This document shows, piece after piece, positions 35,214 through 43,407 of a stretch of DNA of 64,000 bases (position 1 is the stretch's first letter; every line of letters starts with the position of its first letter). The DNA comes from CAVRUZ01 sp963724495 (GTDB taxonomy: Bacteria; Actinomycetota; Actinomycetes; Propionibacteriales; DAIQRJ01). A program made the translations under genes and the position numbers. A model generated the notes under the pieces. That model saw nothing but the letters and a program-made list of their open reading frames with translations. It made no database searches and was not told the DNA's origin. The stretch lies in the NCBI GenBank assembly GCA_963724495.1, contig CAVRUZ010000011.1:1-64000 (forward strand), in the 5' to 3' direction.

Positions 35214-35953
35214 GCACCAAGCCCCGCAGGCTGGGGCCGACCGTGTTGCGGATCCTTCGACAGTTGAGCCACGACCACCGCACGGTGGGGATGCTCGTGG
35301 TCGTTCCACTCCTGCTGTTGTTCGTGATCTACGCCATGGTCGATGGCAACCAGCAGAAGTTCGACCAGATAGGCCTGGTGATGCTCGGGATCTTTCCCTT
35401 CGTGATCATGTTCCTGATAACGAGCATCGCGATGCTGCGTGAACGCACGTCCGGCACCCTCGAACGACTCCTGACCACTCCCCTGCGCAAGGCAGACCTG
35501 TTGTTCGGGTACGGAATTGCGTTCGGGCTCGCAGCCGTGGTCCAGGCAGCCGTGAGTACCTCGTTTGCGATCTGGGTCCTTGGGCTCGACCCCACAGGCA
35601 ATCCCCTGCTGGTGTTGCTGATCGCGGCAGTCAATGCGGTACTGGGCGTGGCCCTTGGCCTGCTGGCCAGTGCGTTCGCGCGCACGGAGTTCCAGGCGGT
35701 GCAGTTCATGCCGGTGCTCGTGCTGCCGCAATTGCTTGCCTGCGGTCTCTTCGTGCCTCGCGATCAGATGGCCGGCTGGCTCGAGGCCCTGAGCAATGTC
35801 TTTCCGCTCACCTACGCGGTCGAGGCCCTACAGGAGGTCGGGTCGCACGCCGAGGCCACCGCCACGATGTGGCGGGACGTCGGCATCGTGGCCGGCATCG
35901 TCGTGGTGGCGCTGGTACTCGGGGCAGCGACCCTGCGCCGCCGCACGGCATGA
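35210..35953 (+). CDS. ABC-2 type transporter permease
   Basis: A 247-residue membrane protein with six hydrophobic segments and the ABC-2 signature RERTSGTLERLLTTPLRKADLLFGY after the second helix. It pairs with the upstream ATPase as an exporter, of the drug, daunorubicin or lipid type by family. The ATG overlaps the ATPase stop (ATGA), and its own stop overlaps the tetR start in the same way, so all three are coupled. The substrate is unknown. Confidence 0.93.
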   Translation: MSTKPRRLGPTVLRILRQLSHDHRTVGMLVVVPLLLLFVIYAMVDGNQQKFDQIGLVMLGIFPFVIMFLITSIAMLRERTSGTLERLLTTPLRKADLLFGYGIAFGLAAVVQAAVSTSFAIWVLGLDPTGNPLLVLLIAAVNAVLGVALGLLASAFARTEFQAVQFMPVLVLPQLLACGLFVPRDQMAGWLEALSNVFPLTYAVEALQEVGSHAEATATMWRDVGIVAGIVVVALVLGAATLRRRTA

Positions 35954-36549
35954 CGGGCCGTTCCGGTAGGGGCGGCAGGCGGCCGGGGAGTCCCGACACG
36001 CGTGGCCAGATCCTCGATGCGGCGCGCACCGAGTTCGCCCGCTCCGGCTTCGGCGGCACCACCATCCGCGCCGTCGCAGCAGCCGCCGCGGTGGATCCTG
36101 CCCTCGTACACCACTACTTCGGTTCCAAGCAGCAGTTGTTCGAGGCCGTCATCGATCCACCGGCCGATCCACGGGCCATCGTCGCGCCGTTGCTCGATCT
36201 TCCGCGCGAGGAGATGGGCGAAGCGTTGGTCCGGCAGTTCCTCGCGCTGTGGGACGGACCACCCGGCCATCGCGCCCGAGTGCTCATGACCTCGGCCGTC
36301 ACCGATCCCGCGACCGGGACGCTGCTCCGCGAGTTCGTCCTCATGCGGGCGGTTCATCCGGTCCTGGCAGCGGTCGCGACTCCGCGGCGCGAGCGCGACC
36401 TGCGAGCCGGCCTCATCACCAGTCAGCTCATGGGTCTCGCGCTCGCCCGCTATGTGTTGGCGTTCCCGGAACTGACCAGGCCGACGGCAGACCGACTCGT
36501 GCACGCGATCGCGCCCACGATTCAGCGGTACCTGACCGGCGAGGTCTGA
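35950..36549 (+). CDS. TetR-family transcriptional regulator
   Basis: A 199-residue regulator. The N-terminal helix-turn-helix spans TRGQILDAARTEFARSGFGG, TTIRAVAAAAAVDPALVHHYFGSKQQLFEAVI (the YxHFxSKxxL hallmark). The C-terminal ligand domain resembles the TetR_C_17 type. It is the last gene of the exporter operon, with start overlapping the permease stop. Autoregulation through the tandem palindromes at 34427-34458 is inferred. The inducer is probably the exported compound. Confidence 0.92.
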   Translation: MTGRSGRGGRRPGSPDTRGQILDAARTEFARSGFGGTTIRAVAAAAAVDPALVHHYFGSKQQLFEAVIDPPADPRAIVAPLLDLPREEMGEALVRQFLALWDGPPGHRARVLMTSAVTDPATGTLLREFVLMRAVHPVLAAVATPRRERDLRAGLITSQLMGLALARYVLAFPELTRPTADRLVHAIAPTIQRYLTGEV

Positions 36550-36577
36550 CTTCCCGGCCGCGCCGGGTGTCGAGGTC

Positions 36578-37237
36578 CTATCCGGTGACCCCGGCCCGGT
36601 CGACCTTGCGGTGGAAGCGCATTCCGGCGGCACCCCCGAGCAGGGCACCCACGAGGCTCGAAGCCACGACCGCCAGCAACGCGATGAGCCCGCCGGTGGT
36701 GAGGTCACCATTCCCCACGGGGATGCGCGGGAAGACGTTCACTGAGCTGAGCACGTCGTATTTCGAGCCGGCCACCCAGGCGATCACAGCCACGATGATG
36801 GCGATGACGACCGCCCAGAGCCAGACCGCCAAGCCCTGCTTCAGGCCGTCGAAGCGAGCCATCCGGCCCGCCACGAAGCCACCGCAGTAGTAGGCGACGA
36901 AGAGGATCACCAAAAGGGCGATACCGCCGACGAGTCCGACGGTCTCCTCGGTGGTGCCCTGCGCCGACGCCACCTCCGCAACCGAGCCGGTGGTTATGCC
37001 GATCGCCGCACCGGCGGCGGCAGCCAGAGCCGTGAGCAGGACGGCCATACCGGTGGCGGCCAGCCAGCCGAAGAAGGCGGAGCCGACCTTCACCCCACCG
37101 AATTCGTCGCGCTCGCGGGAGAGGATCCGGCGCCGGCTCTCGTCCACCGGGCGTGAGCCGGCGACAGGGACCGGGCGGGTGTCGTCGGCTGAGGTGTCTT
37201 CGCCCTCGGTACGGGGGGTGTTGCTCTCGGTGCTCAT
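36578..37237 (-). CDS. Multi-pass membrane protein of the YrzE/TIGR04086-like type
   Basis: A 219-residue protein with a charged N-terminal cytoplasmic region (residues 1-45, rich in Asp/Glu/Arg) followed by four hydrophobic segments. These are at about residues 50-80 (GWLAATGMAVLLTALAAAAG), 100-120, 130-155 and 185-205. Gly/Ala-rich helices and the FVAGRMARFDGLKQGL loop resemble small uncharacterised integral membrane proteins common in actinomycetes. It is convergent with tetR and has no clear partner. The function is unknown. Confidence 0.72.
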   Translation of the reverse strand: MSTESNTPRTEGEDTSADDTRPVPVAGSRPVDESRRRILSRERDEFGGVKVGSAFFGWLAATGMAVLLTALAAAAGAAIGITTGSVAEVASAQGTTEETVGLVGGIALLVILFVAYYCGGFVAGRMARFDGLKQGLAVWLWAVVIAIIVAVIAWVAGSKYDVLSSVNVFPRIPVGNGDLTTGGLIALLAVVASSLVGALLGGAAGMRFHRKVDRAGVTG

Positions 37238-37365
37238 GGCGACTCCTCATGGAGAGGACTGCGAACGGTCCGAGCGGCGTGTTGGGCCGTCGTGCCGACA
37301 CCGGGGTCCCGGGTGTTGTCCAAGCTTGCACCGTAAGGGCGGCCTTTGCACGAAAGACATGCAGT

Positions 37366-37438
37366 CTGAAAAGTGGTGGCCAGTTCACTGATTCGCGAGG
37401 TGACCGGCCGGATTGGCGAACGCGACACCACTTTTCAG
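37366..37438. repeat. Intergenic palindromic repeat, family 1 (copy A)
   Basis: A 73-bp palindrome with perfect 13-bp arms CTGAAAAGTGGTG (37366-37378) and CACCACTTTTCAG (37426-37438). The loop contains TGAT-CGCGAGGTGACCGGC-GAT, which aligns with the loop of the palindrome at 38029-38099. It lies upstream of the VOC gene that the two copies bracket. Confidence 0.7.
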
Positions 37439-37534
37439 GGAATCGCCTGCGCGCGGGGTCGCGTAAGGGTCTCGCCGCCTGGCGCGATCTCGTCCATACT
37501 GACCGGCACGCATCCCCAGACCCGGAGGCACACC

Positions 37535-37954
37535 ATGGCCAACACCGTCCTCAACCCTTACTTGAGCTTCCGTGACAACGCCCGGGAAGTGATGGAGTTC
37601 TACAAGTCGGTCTTCGGCGGCGAGCTGAACGTGAGCACGTTCGCGGAGTACCAAGCCAGCCAGGACCCGGCGGACGCGGACAAGGTCATGCACTCGCAGC
37701 TCACCACCGACTCGGGCATGACGCTGATGGCTGCCGACACCCCGACGGGCATGGACCTCGCGCCGGGCGACAACATCTCCATCTCCCTGAGTGGAGACGA
37801 CGAGGCCGAACTGCGCGGGTACTGGGACGGCTTGGTCGACGGTGGCACGGTCGTCATGCCGCTCGAGAAGGCCCCGTGGGGCGACACGTTCGGGATGTGT
37901 GCCGACAAGTTCGGCATCAACTGGCTGGTGAACGTCAACCAGGCGGCGACCTGA
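37535..37954 (+). CDS. VOC-superfamily (PhnB-like) protein
   Basis: A 139-residue glyoxalase-fold protein. NPYLSFRDNAREVMEFYKSVFGGEL is the typical start of PhnB/YycE-type VOC proteins, and ISISLSGDDEAELRGYWDGL, APWGDTFGMCADKFGINWLVNV is the typical end. Residues in the usual metal positions are visible only in part (His in VMHSQL, Glu/Asp late), so catalysis is uncertain. GGAGG lies six bases before the ATG. The gene is bracketed by the two family-1 palindromes. Confidence 0.85.
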   Translation: MANTVLNPYLSFRDNAREVMEFYKSVFGGELNVSTFAEYQASQDPADADKVMHSQLTTDSGMTLMAADTPTGMDLAPGDNISISLSGDDEAELRGYWDGLVDGGTVVMPLEKAPWGDTFGMCADKFGINWLVNVNQAAT

Positions 37955-38028
37955 GCCGTAGCCAACGCAGCTGACCAGAGGCCGTCCCACTCCGGGGCGG
38001 CCTCGTGTTGTTGCCGCCACCATCTCGG

Positions 38029-38099
38029 GCAGAAGTGGCCACCAGACTCCGTGATCGGCTGCGCCACCGGCGATAGACGCGTCTGGTGGCCACTTCTGC
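38029..38099. repeat. Intergenic palindromic repeat, family 1 (copy B)
   Basis: A 71-bp palindrome with perfect 19-bp arms, GCAGAAGTGGCCACCAGAC (38029-38047) and its reverse complement (38081-38099), and a 33-base loop. Arms and loop align with copy A, sharing AAGTGG, CCAG, TGATCG, ACCGGC and GAT in order. It ends five bases before the -10 box of the next gene and so may also influence its transcription. Confidence 0.75.
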
Positions 38100-38115
38100 T
38101 CGCTATCGTTCGGGA

Positions 38116-39313
38116 GTGGACTTCGACGCCATCGTTCTCGGGCTCGGAGCCATGGGCAGTGCCGCCGCCTATCAGCTGGCGAAGTCGGGTGCGCGCGTTC
38201 TCGGCATCGACCGGCACGACCCGCCGCACGCGTTCGGATCGTCGCACGGTGACACGCGAATCACCCGCCTCGCCGTCGGTGAGGGCGAGGAGTACGTGCC
38301 ACTCGTTCGCCGTTCACATGAGCTGTGGCGACAGATCGAGGCGGAGACCGGACGACGTCTTCTCGAGCAATGTGGCGGCCTGATCATGGGTGTCGCAGAC
38401 GGCTCCCGCCAGCACGGCGCGACGGACTTCGTGCGTCGCACGATCGGCATCGCCAAGAGGAACGCGATACCGCACGAGACCTTGACGACCAGACGACATC
38501 CGTTCGCGCTACCCGCAATTCAACGTGGTCGACGGAACCTTCGGCTACTTCGAACCCGAGGCCGGCTACCTCCTGCCCGAGGAATGCGTAAGAGCACAAC
38601 ACGAACTGGCGAAACGGCACGGTGCGGTCCTGCACGCGAACGAGCGAGTCCTCGCGTGGCAGAGCACCGGCAGCAAGGTCACCGTGACGACGGGCGCCGC
38701 CGTCTACACGGCGGAGAAGCTGGTCATCTGTGCCGGGCCGTGGATCCGGGAACTGCTGCCGGAGTATCGGGAGTTGTTCTCCATCCACCGCCAGGTCCTG
38801 TTCTGGTTCGGCCTTGCCGACGAGAACACCTATGACGACTACCGCGCGCTGCCGATCCATCTCTGGATCTACGGCAGCGGACCAGACGAGATGGTCTACG
38901 GGTTCCCGGCGATCGACGGTCCGGCCGGCGGGGTGAAGGTGGCCGGCGAGCAGTTCGTCACGATCACTGATCCAGAGAGCACGCGGCGCACGGTCGACCA
39001 GGACGAGATCGATCGGGCGTATGAGCAGCACGTCCGTCGCAACTACCCCGGCCTGGCTCGACATTGCGTCAAGGCGACTGCCTGCCTGTACACGGTGACT
39101 CCCGACTTCGGGTTCGTCATCGACAGACATCCCGAGCATGGCAACGTTGTCATCGCCTCTCCGTGCTCAGGTCACGGCTTCAAGCACAGCGCGGCCATCG
39201 GTGAGGTGCTGGCGCAACTCACGATCGACGGGACCACCACGATCGACATCGAGCCCTTCGGCCTGGATCGGCTGCAGGGCTTGAGGAAAGCCGCCGTCCA
39301 ACGCACTAGCTGA
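38116..39313 (+). CDS. SolA-like FAD amine oxidase (N-methyltryptophan/sarcosine oxidase family), one frame break
   Basis: A 398-residue monomeric sarcosine oxidase/MTOX family protein once a single extra base near 38488 (TTGACGACCAG) is removed. The FAD-binding start DFDAIVLGLGAMGSAAAYQLA, GSSHGDTRITRLA and the SPCSGHGFKHSAAIGE motif are present. The last contains the cysteine that binds FAD covalently in this family. These enzymes oxidise N-methylated amino acids, releasing formaldehyde and peroxide. GTG start six bases after a TATCGT -10 box (38104-38109), so probably leaderless. The C-terminal end is complete. The substrate is unknown. Confidence 0.85.
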
Positions 39314-39343
39314 CGACCTTCGACGAGCAGGGAGCGAAGCACC

Positions 39344-39730
39344 ATGGGGAATCCCGTTGTCCACTTCGAGATCATCGGAGCCGACCCAGATCGGCTGCGC
39401 GACTTCTACGGCCAGCTCTTCGGTTGGGAGTTCGATGTCGGCGGTCCGGTGGCCCCGTCGGTGTCCGCGGCAGGCAGGTACGGCTTCACCGATACCGGTG
39501 CCGGCGGCACGGGAGCAGGAATACCGGGTGGCATCGGCGGCGGACCTGGTTACGACGGCCACGTCGTCTTCTACGCAGGTGTCCCTGATGTCGAGGCCGC
39601 CTTGCTCAAGGCGGAGAGCCTTGGCGGCACCCGCCGGATGGGTCCCGAGCAAGCGCCGGGCGGTGCCCTGGTCGTCGGCCACTTCGCCGACCCGGAGGGC
39701 AACGTGGTCGGGGTCGCGGCTCCTGCGTAG
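39344..39730 (+). CDS. VOC-family (glyoxalase/bleomycin-resistance fold) protein
   Basis: A 128-residue single VOC domain. Start GNPVVHFEIIGADPDRLRDFYGQLFGWEF and end GHFADPEGNVVGVAAP are classic. His7 and Glu9 of the first motif could bind metal. A glycine-rich segment (GTGAGIPGGIGGGPG) lies in the middle, as in many actinomycete members. It is 30 bases downstream of the oxidase gene in the same direction, so probably the same transcript. Function unknown; formaldehyde or dicarbonyl handling would be speculation. Confidence 0.85.
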   Translation: MGNPVVHFEIIGADPDRLRDFYGQLFGWEFDVGGPVAPSVSAAGRYGFTDTGAGGTGAGIPGGIGGGPGYDGHVVFYAGVPDVEAALLKAESLGGTRRMGPEQAPGGALVVGHFADPEGNVVGVAAPA

Positions 39731-40123
39731 GGCTTGCCTTCGACTGCGTCCTGACGAACAGGGCTCCCACGCCCCACTGCGCCATTCCGACGTCACGGAA
39801 TGTCGCTGACTCGAATCCCTGCGGCCAGGCATCGCTTCTCACGGAGAAGCCGTCGCCGGAGTTGCTCCCGTCCGAGACGTCCGCCGGAATGTACGACATC
39901 GCCTGCACGTCGAAGAGAAGTGCCGTAGTTGCACTCGTCAGTTCACGATCCAGGCGTCGTCTCGCTGCGGCGGAATCAGGTGCTCCATGCCGCCAACTAG
40001 GGCCTGCTGCTCCCTGACTGCGCTTCCAGGCGAGGCACGGTCGCGCCTGAGCGCGAAGGAAGATCAGAATGTCGCCGCCGGGAGGTAGTCCGGTACCGAT
40101 CCCCAGTCCAGGTCGCTAAGCAT
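39731..40123 (-). pseudogene. Decayed gene of a hypothetical protein
   Basis: Minus-strand coding traces occur in different frames. MLSDLDWGSVPDYLPAATF starts at 40123 and stops. A second stretch reads GGMEHLIPPQRDDAWIVN and stops. A third reads AMSYIPADVSDGSNSGDGF, SVRSDAWPQGFESATFRDVGM, AQWGVGALFVRTQSKAS. Together these look like one ~110-residue protein with at least two breaks. I do not recognise the family. The rest of the 546-bp gap (to 40276) shows nothing else. It could equally be chance open frames. Confidence 0.35.
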
Positions 40124-40276
40124 GATGCACACCTCACACTGGGAAAGGAACGCCCATCACCCGACGCGGACAGGAGCAGTCTGGCCGTGAACGCACCTCC
40201 TGATAAGGCAACACGGCGCGATCAGAGGCCGTGAATGTGCGAGGACCCGTGGCATTGCCCAGGCGCCATCAGCGGC

Positions 40277-40849
40277 TCAGCGCAAGTCGAGCCGCATCAG
40301 GATCCGCGGAAAGCCGTTCAGCACCGACTTGGTGTCCGCCGCCTTGGTGAAACCCGCCTTCTCGAAGAGTCCCCTGGTGCCCACATACGCCATCGTGAGA
40401 TCCACCCGCTTCGGCCCGTTGTCGACCGGGTACGCCTCGATTGCCGGCGCTCCGTGCGTGCGCGCGAACTCCACGGCACCCTTCACCAGGTGGTGGGAGA
40501 TGCCCTTGCCGCGATGCCCGGGACGCACTCGGACGCACCACAACGACCACACCTCGAGGTCGTCGACGTGGGGAATCCGTCGATTGCCGGCAAAGCTCGT
40601 CTCCGAGCGCGGATGCACGGCTGCCCAACCGACGACCTCGTCGCCGTCGTAGGCGAGGACCCCCGGAGCGACCTTCTGCCGCACCAACTGCTTCACCCGA
40701 TCGCGTCGCTGGGTGCCGACAAGGGCGACGTTCTCCTTGGGCGAGACGCGGTAGCTCAGGCACCAGCACACGTTCGCGTCAGGGCGCTTGGGGCCGAGCA
40801 TCGTCTGCACGTCGGCGAAGCTCGTCGCCGGGCGCACCTCGATCGTCAT
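40277..40849 (-). CDS. GNAT-family acetyltransferase
   Basis: A 190-residue GNAT protein. The acetyl-CoA-binding motif A is visible as VWSLWCVRVRPGHRGKGISHHLV (R-G-x-G pattern at ~107-117), with the downstream FEKAGF motif B. The tryptophan- and cysteine-rich NVCWCLSYRVSPKEN near residue 35 is typical of a subgroup of actinomycete GNATs. I chose the ATG at 40849 (MTIEVRPATSF) as family-like. A longer start at 40891 is possible and would begin eight bases beyond the tRNA gene end. The substrate is unknown. Confidence 0.85.
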   Translation of the reverse strand: MTIEVRPATSFADVQTMLGPKRPDANVCWCLSYRVSPKENVALVGTQRRDRVKQLVRQKVAPGVLAYDGDEVVGWAAVHPRSETSFAGNRRIPHVDDLEVWSLWCVRVRPGHRGKGISHHLVKGAVEFARTHGAPAIEAYPVDNGPKRVDLTMAYVGTRGLFEKAGFTKAADTKSVLNGFPRILMRLDLR

Positions 40850-40898
40850 GTCACCGTGCCCAGGGAACTGGGTCCATGTCAGCGTGCCCATGTCCTTG

Positions 40899-40971
40899 TG
40901 GAGCTGAGGGGACTCGAACCCCTGACCCTCTGCATGCCATGCAGATGCGCTACCAGCTGCGCCACAGCCCC
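40899..40971 (-). tRNA. tRNA-Ala, anticodon GGC
   Basis: A 73-base cloverleaf: acceptor GGGGCTG / CAGCTCC (one G-U), D arm GCGC-AGCTGGTA-GCGC, anticodon arm TCTGC-ATGGCAT-GCAGA with GGC at positions 34-36, and T arm AGGGG-TTCGAGT-CCCCT. The genomic 3' end lacks CCA. Position after the histidine-phosphatase/rsfS/nadD genes is a conserved actinomycete arrangement. Confidence 0.95.
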
Positions 40972-41053
40972 GCTGCCCGCTCGCGCAGGCGAGGGCCAAC
41001 TCTAGAGGATGGCCGTGCTGACACGCGAACCGGTGAAGGGGCCGGAAGGGCCT

Positions 41054-41755
41054 TCAGCCGCGCGGTAGCTCGTCGGCGCTCTCGCCGCGAGGTTCGGCCG
41101 ACAGCCGCCGGGCGGCGTCTCCGACGCCCCACTCGACGATCCGCCACACGTGGCCTGGACGCTCGTCGTCTTCTGCCTCGGAACTGAGGTCTCCGTACCG
41201 TCCGACGACCACATAGCTGGCGTTCGAAAGCCCGGCGAGGGCTCGCCAGCTCTCGGTCGGCAGGCCGACCAGGGCACAGACACCCACCCTGCCGGCGACG
41301 CCGTGCGTGGCCGCCACAACGGTCGCGCCGTCGTCGTGCGCACGGGCGATGTCGGTGAGGCAGGCGGCCATCCTGGTGGCGACCTGACGCTCGCTCTCGC
41401 CGTCTCCGCCACGGCGGTCGTCCGGTCCGGCGTTGATCCGCAGCTCCGGGTAGAGCTCGAGGAACTCGGCCCGGGTGAGTCCGGAGATGCTGCCGGTGTC
41501 GATCTCGCGGAGCCGCTTGTCCTCGCGGATCGGCAGTCCGGTGAGTGCCGCGAGCGTCTCGGCCGTCTGCCGCGCGCGACTGAGGTCAGACGTATACAGC
41601 GCGTCCGGACGAAAGACCGCCAGCTCCGGAGCGATCGCGCGCGCCTGTGCCAGCCCGGTTGCGTCCAGCGGGATGTCGACCTGACCCTGCATCCGCTCCT
41701 CGGCGTTCCATGCGGTCTGGCCGTGCCGCCAGACCACGAGTCGCGAGGCGGTCAC
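41054..41755 (-). CDS. Histidine phosphatase (phosphoglycerate-mutase superfamily)
   Basis: A 233-residue cytoplasmic phosphatase. The catalytic motif is WRHGQTAWN (residues 9-17) with the phospho-accepting His. The second His lies in VVAATHGVAGRV, and an acid Glu segment (LREIDTGSISG) lies between. Actinomycete homologues at this locus are often annotated as glucosyl-3-phosphoglycerate phosphatase or a general phosphatase. GTG start overlaps the rsfS stop by four bases. Part of the proA-nadD-rsfS group. Confidence 0.9.
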   Translation of the reverse strand: MTASRLVVWRHGQTAWNAEERMQGQVDIPLDATGLAQARAIAPELAVFRPDALYTSDLSRARQTAETLAALTGLPIREDKRLREIDTGSISGLTRAEFLELYPELRINAGPDDRRGGDGESERQVATRMAACLTDIARAHDDGATVVAATHGVAGRVGVCALVGLPTESWRALAGLSNASYVVVGRYGDLSSEAEDDERPGHVWRIVEWGVGDAARRLSAEPRGESADELPRG

Positions 41756-42201
41756 GCGCCGAGAATTCGGGCGGTGCTCTCCAGTCGTGCTCTGTCATTG
41801 CCGGCGTCAGAGTCGTCGGAGGTGGCCTCGATCCTGGCGACGACGTCGTCACCCAAGGGGATCAGCGGGCAGTCACGCCACAGCCGCTCGAAGCCGTAGA
41901 AGTCGCGCTCCTCGTTGTGCAGGACGTGCACGACGATGTCGATGAAGTCGAGCAGCACCCAGCGGTTCTTGCCAGAACCTTCCCGGCGGGCGGGCTTGAC
42001 GCCCTTGGCGCGGAGGGCCTCTTCGACAGCCTCGACGATCGCACCGACCTGGCGGTCGTTGGGAGCGGAGGCGACGACGAAGGCGTCGGTGAGCGCCAGC
42101 CGGTCGGAGACGTCGACCGCGACCACGTTGTGGGCCAGCTTCTCGGCGGCGGCAGCAGCAGCGGCATGGACGAGTTCGAGTGATTCGGCAGAGGCGGGCA
42201 A
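41752..42201 (-). CDS. rsfS: Ribosome silencing factor
   Basis: A 149-residue RsfS (Iojap/YbeB). It binds L14 on the 50S subunit and blocks subunit joining under starvation. The core LTDAFVVASAPNDRQVGAIVEAVEE and the WVLLDFIDIVVHVLHNEERDFYGFERLW signature are complete. A ~30-residue C-terminal extension (IEATSDDSDAGNDRARLES) is poorly conserved. The start is TTG at 42201 with a weak purine stretch upstream. Confidence 0.95.
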   Translation of the reverse strand: MPASAESLELVHAAAAAAAEKLAHNVVAVDVSDRLALTDAFVVASAPNDRQVGAIVEAVEEALRAKGVKPARREGSGKNRWVLLDFIDIVVHVLHNEERDFYGFERLWRDCPLIPLGDDVVARIEATSDDSDAGNDRARLESTARILGA

Positions 42202-42327
42202 ATTGATCTCTCGGGTCGATCTTCCGGGTCGGATGGCACCGGACGGCGTGCCGATGCGTTGGCCAGTCTGCCAGAGGAGGCTGCTCCACGCTCAAACCGA
42301 AGGTTCGCCACCGAGGGCCAGGGCGGG

Positions 42328-43068
42328 TCAGGGCGAGCCGTACAGGTGCGCCTTCTGGATGTACTGGACGATGCCGTCGGGCACGAGATACCAGATCGGG
42401 TCGCCGTCAGCCACGCGGGCGCGGCACTCGGTCGAGGAGATCGCGAGCGCGGGGACCTCGACGATCGTCAGCCGGTCGCCGGGCAGCTGGGTGAGGTGGG
42501 CGAGCTCGATCTTCACGCCCGGCCGGGTACAGCCGACGAAGTGCGCGAGCGTGAACATCTCGTCCACGTCGTGCCAGCTGAGGATCTGGTCGAGCGCGTC
42601 GGCGCCGGTGATGAAGTACAGGTCGACGTCCGGGCCGCGTTGGGTGCGTAGGTCGCGGAGAGTGTCCACCGTGTAGGTGGGGCCAGGGCGGTCGATGTCG
42701 ATGCGGCTGGTGGTGAACCGCGGGTTCGAGGCGGTCGCGATCACCGTCATCAAGTACCGGTGCTCCGCCGGGGAGACCTCGCGATCCGACTTCTGCCAGG
42801 GCTGGCCGGTCGGCACGAACACCACTTCGTCCAGGTCGAACCAGGCGGCCACTTCGCTGGCTGCTACGAGGTGGCCGTGGTGGATCGGGTCGAATGTGCC
42901 GCCCATGACGCCGATCCGGGGGCGGGTCTTGGGCACCAGACCATGCGCGGTAGCCGCGGCCACGATGCCGGCGCCCGCATCCGTCAGCGTCGACGTCGCC
43001 TGTCCCTGGCTTGGCGGATCGGGAACGGCGCCCTCGCCGGGGTGCGGGCCTGGTGACGACTCGGTCAT
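42328..43068 (-). CDS. nadD: Nicotinate-nucleotide adenylyltransferase
   Basis: NadD transfers AMP to nicotinate mononucleotide in NAD synthesis. Nucleotidyltransferase motif GGTFDPIHHGHL at residues 55-66, PWQKSDREVSPAEHRYLM in the middle, and C-terminal ISSTECRARVADG matching ISST-x-IR. The frame begins 53 residues before the usual start (MTESSPGPHPGEG) with no stronger internal ribosome-binding site. A start nearer the core is possible. It is eight bases downstream of a small membrane-protein gene and upstream of rsfS. Confidence 0.95.
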   Translation of the reverse strand: MTESSPGPHPGEGAVPDPPSQGQATSTLTDAGAGIVAAATAHGLVPKTRPRIGVMGGTFDPIHHGHLVAASEVAAWFDLDEVVFVPTGQPWQKSDREVSPAEHRYLMTVIATASNPRFTTSRIDIDRPGPTYTVDTLRDLRTQRGPDVDLYFITGADALDQILSWHDVDEMFTLAHFVGCTRPGVKIELAHLTQLPGDRLTIVEVPALAISSTECRARVADGDPIWYLVPDGIVQYIQKAHLYGSP

Positions 43069-43076
43069 CGGGTCGC

Positions 43077-43214
43077 CTACTCGTGTGGCCGACCGCCGCC
43101 GATGATCCAGGTGACGGCGAGCAGGGCCAGCAGCAACAGCAGCACGAAGATGCCGATGAGCCAGGGGGTGGCGTTGAACCCGGATTCGGCTGCCGCCAGG
43201 AGGGTGCCGGTCAT
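43077..43214 (-). CDS. Small single-pass membrane protein between proA and nadD
   Basis: A 45-residue frame: MTGTLLAAAESGF, then one strongly hydrophobic helix (WLIGIFVLLLLLLALLAVTW) and a short polar tail GGGRPHE. The stop lies eight bases before the nadD start, so it is probably co-transcribed with nadD. Small membrane proteins of this form occur at the same place in other actinomycetes to my knowledge. The function is unknown. Confidence 0.7.
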   Translation of the reverse strand: MTGTLLAAAESGFNATPWLIGIFVLLLLLALLAVTWIIGGGRPHE

Positions 43215-43290
43215 GGCGGCATGCTACCGATGAGCGATCCCGTCCGGATGGGCCACCAGCGCGCGCCGCCTTCGCGCGTCGACCGACTTA

Positions 43291-43373
43291 CACAGAACAT
43301 GCAGCGCCGTCGTCGGCGGGTCGGCAATCGGCCGACACGTCCCGTTCTGTCCGGTCCCGGTGCATGTTCCGTG
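43291..43373. repeat. Intergenic palindromic repeat, family 2 (copy 2)
   Basis: An 83-bp palindrome with 13-base arms CACAGAACATGCA (43291-43303) and TGCATGTTCCGTG (43361-43373), one mismatch. The inner dyad is GTCGGC-AATCG-GCCGAC. It matches the reverse complement of the palindrome at 8131-8216 at both ends and in the core GGCCGACACGT. It lies between the proA stop and the small membrane-protein gene, so it could also act as a terminator or RNA processing site. Confidence 0.65.
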
Positions 43374-43407
43374 CGATTTGGCAGCCAGGGCGTCGGTCAG
43401 TCAGGCG

